From positions 1 to 32,667 of the forward strand of contig CAIKRN010000056.1 in NCBI GenBank assembly GCA_903829855.1: 32,667 nt of DNA, read 5' to 3'. The translations under genes and the position numbers were made by a program. Source of the stretch: an uncultured Opitutia bacterium. Its GTDB lineage: Bacteria > Verrucomicrobiota > Verrucomicrobiia > Opitutales > UBA953. Positions 29,769 through 32,667 of this stretch are shown one piece after another. Numbering within the stretch: the stretch's first letter is position 1; every line of letters begins with the position of its first letter. The notes beneath the pieces are model-generated. The model saw nothing but the letters and a program-made list of their open reading frames with translations, was not told the origin of the DNA and searched no databases.

Positions 29769-32081
29769 ATGCCACGAACCACCCCACGCGCTCTCGGGTT
29801 CGCAGCCCTTGGCATCTTTGCCGGGTTGGCTAGGGGCACTCCTCTGTCGGCGCAGGATTTCCAGAAGGACGTTGCCCCTTTCTTGAGCAAGTACTGCTAC
29901 GAATGCCACGGGGGCGAAAAGACCAAGGGCGATCTTGATCTTAAGGCCGTTAAAAATGCCGACCGCTTTTTCCAGGAACAGCGCACCTGGCGGGAGCTCC
30001 TGAACCAAGTGGTCACCGGCGAGATGCCGCCCGCGAAGAAAACGGTGCGTCCGAGCGAGGCCGAAATCGCCTCGCTCGAAATCAATGTCCGTAAGCTGCT
30101 CACCCAGGCTACCGCCCAGGCCAAGGTGGACCCGGGCAGCGTTACCCTCCGGCGGCTGAATCGCGCAGAGTTCAATAACACGATCCGCGACCTCTGCTTC
30201 GTCGAAGGAAATTTCTCCGTCGATTTTCCAGCCGATGATACGGGCTACGGCTTTGATAATATCGGCGATGTGCTCTCGTTCTCGCCCGTGCACCTCGAGC
30301 GCTTTATCGCTGGCGCCCAGATGGTTGCCGGTAAGGCGATGCCGCTCACGCCACCCGAGCCTGATGGCGCCGGCCTAGCGATGATGGACATGATTCCCCG
30401 CGGAAAGACTTTTGAGCAGACGCGCTACTTCAATCCCACGCCTTCAATGTCCGGCACGATTGAAGTCCCCGTCGATGGGGAATATTTCATCACGACCCGG
30501 CTACAGGCCAAGGGCGATAAGACCGATGCGCCGCCGCGCATCTCGTTCCTTGTGGATGGCGCCGAGGTGGGGGTTTACGCCTTCAAGTCGCCGTCGAAGT
30601 CGGAGAACGCCGAGGTGAAGGTCCGGCTCCCGAAGGGGCCGCATAACTTCACGATGACGTGGCTGAACCCGCCGGCCAATCTAGCCAGCACCACCCGCAC
30701 GCTTTCCGGCGTCCGCTTCGTCCTCCGCGGCCCGCTCGATACGCGTACGGACTTGCAGCGCCGTTTAACCGCTCTCGCTGGTACTCAAGTGGGCGAACCG
30801 CGTGCGCGGACTATCGCCAATTGGTTTGTGAGCCGAGCTTTCCGCCGCCCTGCCACTACGGGCGAAATCGCTCGTTACGCTAAGGTTTTCACCACGGCCG
30901 AACAAACGGCCGGCACCTGGGAGGCGGGCGCCCAGGCCATGATGAGTGTCGTGCTTTCGTCGCCCAAATTTATTTTTCGGGCCGAGCAAGACGAGCAACC
31001 CGCCGCGTCCGAGGCCCATGCTGTCGGCGAATTTGCCCTGGCCTCGCGACTGAGTTACTTCCTGTGGGGTTCGATGCCCGACGAAGAACTCTTCGCGCTC
31101 GCCTCCGCGAAGAAGCTTTCCGGCAGCCTTGAGGGCCAGGTGCAACGCATGATGAAGGACCCGCGTTCGCAGTATCTCGTCACGGGCTTCGGTCTGCAGT
31201 GGCTGCAACTCCGCCGCCTCTCTACGGTGTCGGTCGACATCGGGTTATTCCCTGATTTCAACGAGGGCATCCGCACGGCGATGGTTAAGGAAACCGAACT
31301 TTTCCTGGGCGAGATTGTCAGCCAGAATCGGAGCGTGCTGGATATCATTGATGCAGATTTCACCTATGTGAACCGGCCGCTCGCACAGTTCTACCGCCTC
31401 CCCACCGCGGCCTTTAAGGGCAAGCGCACCCAGACGGAGTTCATGCGGGTGACGTTGCCGCCCGGGGATCGCGGCGGCGTGCTCACGCAGGCCAGTATCC
31501 TGACGGCGACTTCCAATCCCACCCGCACTTCCCCGGTTAAACGCGGGAAGTGGATTCTGGAGCAAATCCTCGGCACGCCGCCGCCGCCCGCCCCCGCCGA
31601 AGTCCCGGCACTTGAGTCGCAACATCAACTCACGGGCACCTTGCGCCAACGGATGGAGCAGCATCGCCAGAATCCGTCGTGCGCTTCCTGCCATGCGCGC
31701 ATGGATGCGCTCGGCTTTGCTTTCGAAAAGTTCGACGCCGTCGGTCAGCTTCGTCAGGTCGATGAAGGTAAGCCCATCGACCCATCCGGTAAGTTGACGG
31801 ACGGGCGAGTGTTCAGTGGCGCCACCCAGCTCAAGGGAATCCTGAAGGCCGACGAGGCGAAGTTTGTCCGGAATTTGTCGTCCAAGCTATTGATTTACGC
31901 CTTGGGCCGAGGCGTCGAATATTATGACGAACCCGCCATCGATAAAATCGCCGCGGGGGCTAAAAAGGGTGAAAACCGCTTTTCCGCGCTCGTTGCGGCG
32001 GTCGTCGTGAGCGATCCATTCCGTCTTCGGCGGGGAACATCGCAGGTTGAAAGCGTGTCGAATAAGCCTAAGACCAAGTGA
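29769..32081 (+). CDS. DUF1592/DUF1588-type protein with cytochrome-like CxxCH motifs
   Basis: A 770-residue exported protein of the multi-domain group common in Planctomycetes and Verrucomicrobia (PSCyt1, DUF1587, DUF1592, DUF1588, DUF1585 in order). After the signal (LGFAALGIFAGLARGTPLSA) comes FLSKYCYECHGGEKTKGDLDL with a heme-type CYECH at 43-47, then LRRLNRAEFNNTIRDL, a carbohydrate-binding-like middle (FITTRLQAKGDKTDAP), and FAL-ASRLSYFLWGSMPDEE. FTYVNRPLAQFY and RGGVLTQASILTATSNPTRT follow, then a second heme-type CASCH near residue 637 (CASCHARMDALGFAFEKFD). It may bind heme and act on polysaccharide; the reaction is not known. The Tat-exported DUF1552 gene starts 7 nt downstream. Confidence 0.92.
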   Translation: MPRTTPRALGFAALGIFAGLARGTPLSAQDFQKDVAPFLSKYCYECHGGEKTKGDLDLKAVKNADRFFQEQRTWRELLNQVVTGEMPPAKKTVRPSEAEIASLEINVRKLLTQATAQAKVDPGSVTLRRLNRAEFNNTIRDLCFVEGNFSVDFPADDTGYGFDNIGDVLSFSPVHLERFIAGAQMVAGKAMPLTPPEPDGAGLAMMDMIPRGKTFEQTRYFNPTPSMSGTIEVPVDGEYFITTRLQAKGDKTDAPPRISFLVDGAEVGVYAFKSPSKSENAEVKVRLPKGPHNFTMTWLNPPANLASTTRTLSGVRFVLRGPLDTRTDLQRRLTALAGTQVGEPRARTIANWFVSRAFRRPATTGEIARYAKVFTTAEQTAGTWEAGAQAMMSVVLSSPKFIFRAEQDEQPAASEAHAVGEFALASRLSYFLWGSMPDEELFALASAKKLSGSLEGQVQRMMKDPRSQYLVTGFGLQWLQLRRLSTVSVDIGLFPDFNEGIRTAMVKETELFLGEIVSQNRSVLDIIDADFTYVNRPLAQFYRLPTAAFKGKRTQTEFMRVTLPPGDRGGVLTQASILTATSNPTRTSPVKRGKWILEQILGTPPPPAPAEVPALESQHQLTGTLRQRMEQHRQNPSCASCHARMDALGFAFEKFDAVGQLRQVDEGKPIDPSGKLTDGRVFSGATQLKGILKADEAKFVRNLSSKLLIYALGRGVEYYDEPAIDKIAAGAKKGENRFSALVAAVVVSDPFRLRRGTSQVESVSNKPKTK

Positions 32082-32088
32082 ACCCCGC

Positions 32089-32667
32089 ATGAAATCCGAC
32101 CATCTCAACCGCCGCACGATCCTTAAAGGCATGGGCGCAGCCTTGGCCTTGCCTTGGCTCGAGGCGATGGGTGTGCAGAAATCTTGGGCGGGCGGCAACA
32201 CGCCGGTCTCCCAGGCGGCCCCGAATCGGATGGCCTTCATTTACGTTCCTAACGGCGTGAATATGGATGGCTGGCGCGGTGGCCGGAATCCCATCGCCGA
32301 AGGCGCATTGCCCACGAAACTCCCCGCCATCCTTGAGCCGTTGGCGAATGTCCGGAATGACTTCTCCCTTTTGACCGGACTCACGGCCGACAAGGCGCGT
32401 GCAAATGGCGACGGTGGTGGCGACCACGCCCGGGCGATGAGCGCCTTCCTGACGGGAGCCCAGCCTCGCAAGACCGATGGTGCCAATATCCGTGCCGGCA
32501 TCTCGGCCGACCAGGTGGCCGCCGCTCGGGTTGGTGATCGGACGCGACTGCCCTCCTTGGAAGTCGGTGCCGATGCCAGCAAACTCGCCGGTGGTTGCGA
32601 TTCCGGCTACAGCTGCATTTACGAATCTAATCTCTCTTGGCGCTCCGCGACTCAGCCGATGCCCAAA
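32089..32667 (+). CDS. DUF1552 protein with Tat signal (3' truncated by window)
   Basis: 193 codons are visible and the frame is open at the edge. The N-terminus has a twin-arginine signal (NRRTILKGMGAALALPWLEA). NRMAFIYVPNGVNMDGWRGG, FSLLTGLTADKARANGDGGG, DHARAMSAFLTGAQPRKTDG and GISADQVAAARVGDRTRLPS are typical of DUF1552 proteins, distant relatives of sulfatase/phosphatase-fold (DUF1501) proteins. These are commonly encoded right after DUF1592-type genes, as here (7-nt gap), and probably act with them in the periplasm. Function unknown. Confidence 0.93.
   Translation, partial: MKSDHLNRRTILKGMGAALALPWLEAMGVQKSWAGGNTPVSQAAPNRMAFIYVPNGVNMDGWRGGRNPIAEGALPTKLPAILEPLANVRNDFSLLTGLTADKARANGDGGGDHARAMSAFLTGAQPRKTDGANIRAGISADQVAAARVGDRTRLPSLEVGADASKLAGGCDSGYSCIYESNLSWRSATQPMPK

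Overview
The window looks like a chromosomal segment of a GC-rich Verrucomicrobiota-type bacterium, most like the Opitutae. This is inferred from gene content, not from a database match. The supporting signs are a DUF1592/DUF1587-type cytochrome-domain protein followed by a Tat-exported DUF1552 protein, a pairing typical of Planctomycetes and Verrucomicrobia. They also include a long PurM of the kind seen in Bacteroidetes, a complete Gram-negative type II secretion (T2SS) core, short GC palindromes between genes, and few Shine-Dalgarno sequences.

Layout. 1-200: the last codons of a FeoB-like transporter and a translationally coupled Cys-rich membrane peptide. 252-3051 (minus): hisG-aguB-aguA, pairing the first enzyme of histidine synthesis with two steps from agmatine to putrescine. 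3147-3533: a small lipoprotein gene with its own terminator. 3688-6140: an AsmA-like protein, grpE and dnaJ. 6182-9100: nadC, birA, coaX and a small membrane protein, a cofactor cluster (NAD, biotin, CoA). 9097-11117 (minus): LysM protein, NUDIX hydrolase and PfkB kinase, with a strong terminator-like hairpin inside the NUDIX gene. 11205: tRNA-Pro. 11314-13801: purM (minus), an anchored small protein, a ferredoxin and an OsmC protein. 13802-14071: a gene-free patch of palindromes and a short tandem repeat. 14072-18254: MFS sugar permease, SlyD with a Cys-rich tail, tRNA-Ala, RmuC and an unknown protein.

18448-29486 is the main system: gspD-E-F read rightward and meet gspG-H-I-J-K-L-M reading leftward. 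Upstream of gspG is a secreted protein with a GspC/PilP-like core. Together these would supply the secretin, ATPase, inner-membrane platform, assembly proteins and all five pseudopilins of a T2SS. No prepilin peptidase is in the window. 29769 to the end holds the DUF1592-type protein and a truncated DUF1552 gene.

A recurring pattern is that genes at the head of a transcription unit (nadC, coaX, ferredoxin, osmC, gspD, gspG) have a -10-like hexamer ending about 6 nt before the start codon and no Shine-Dalgarno sequence. This suggests leaderless mRNAs. Genes inside operons mostly overlap by 4 nt or lie within about 10 nt of each other.
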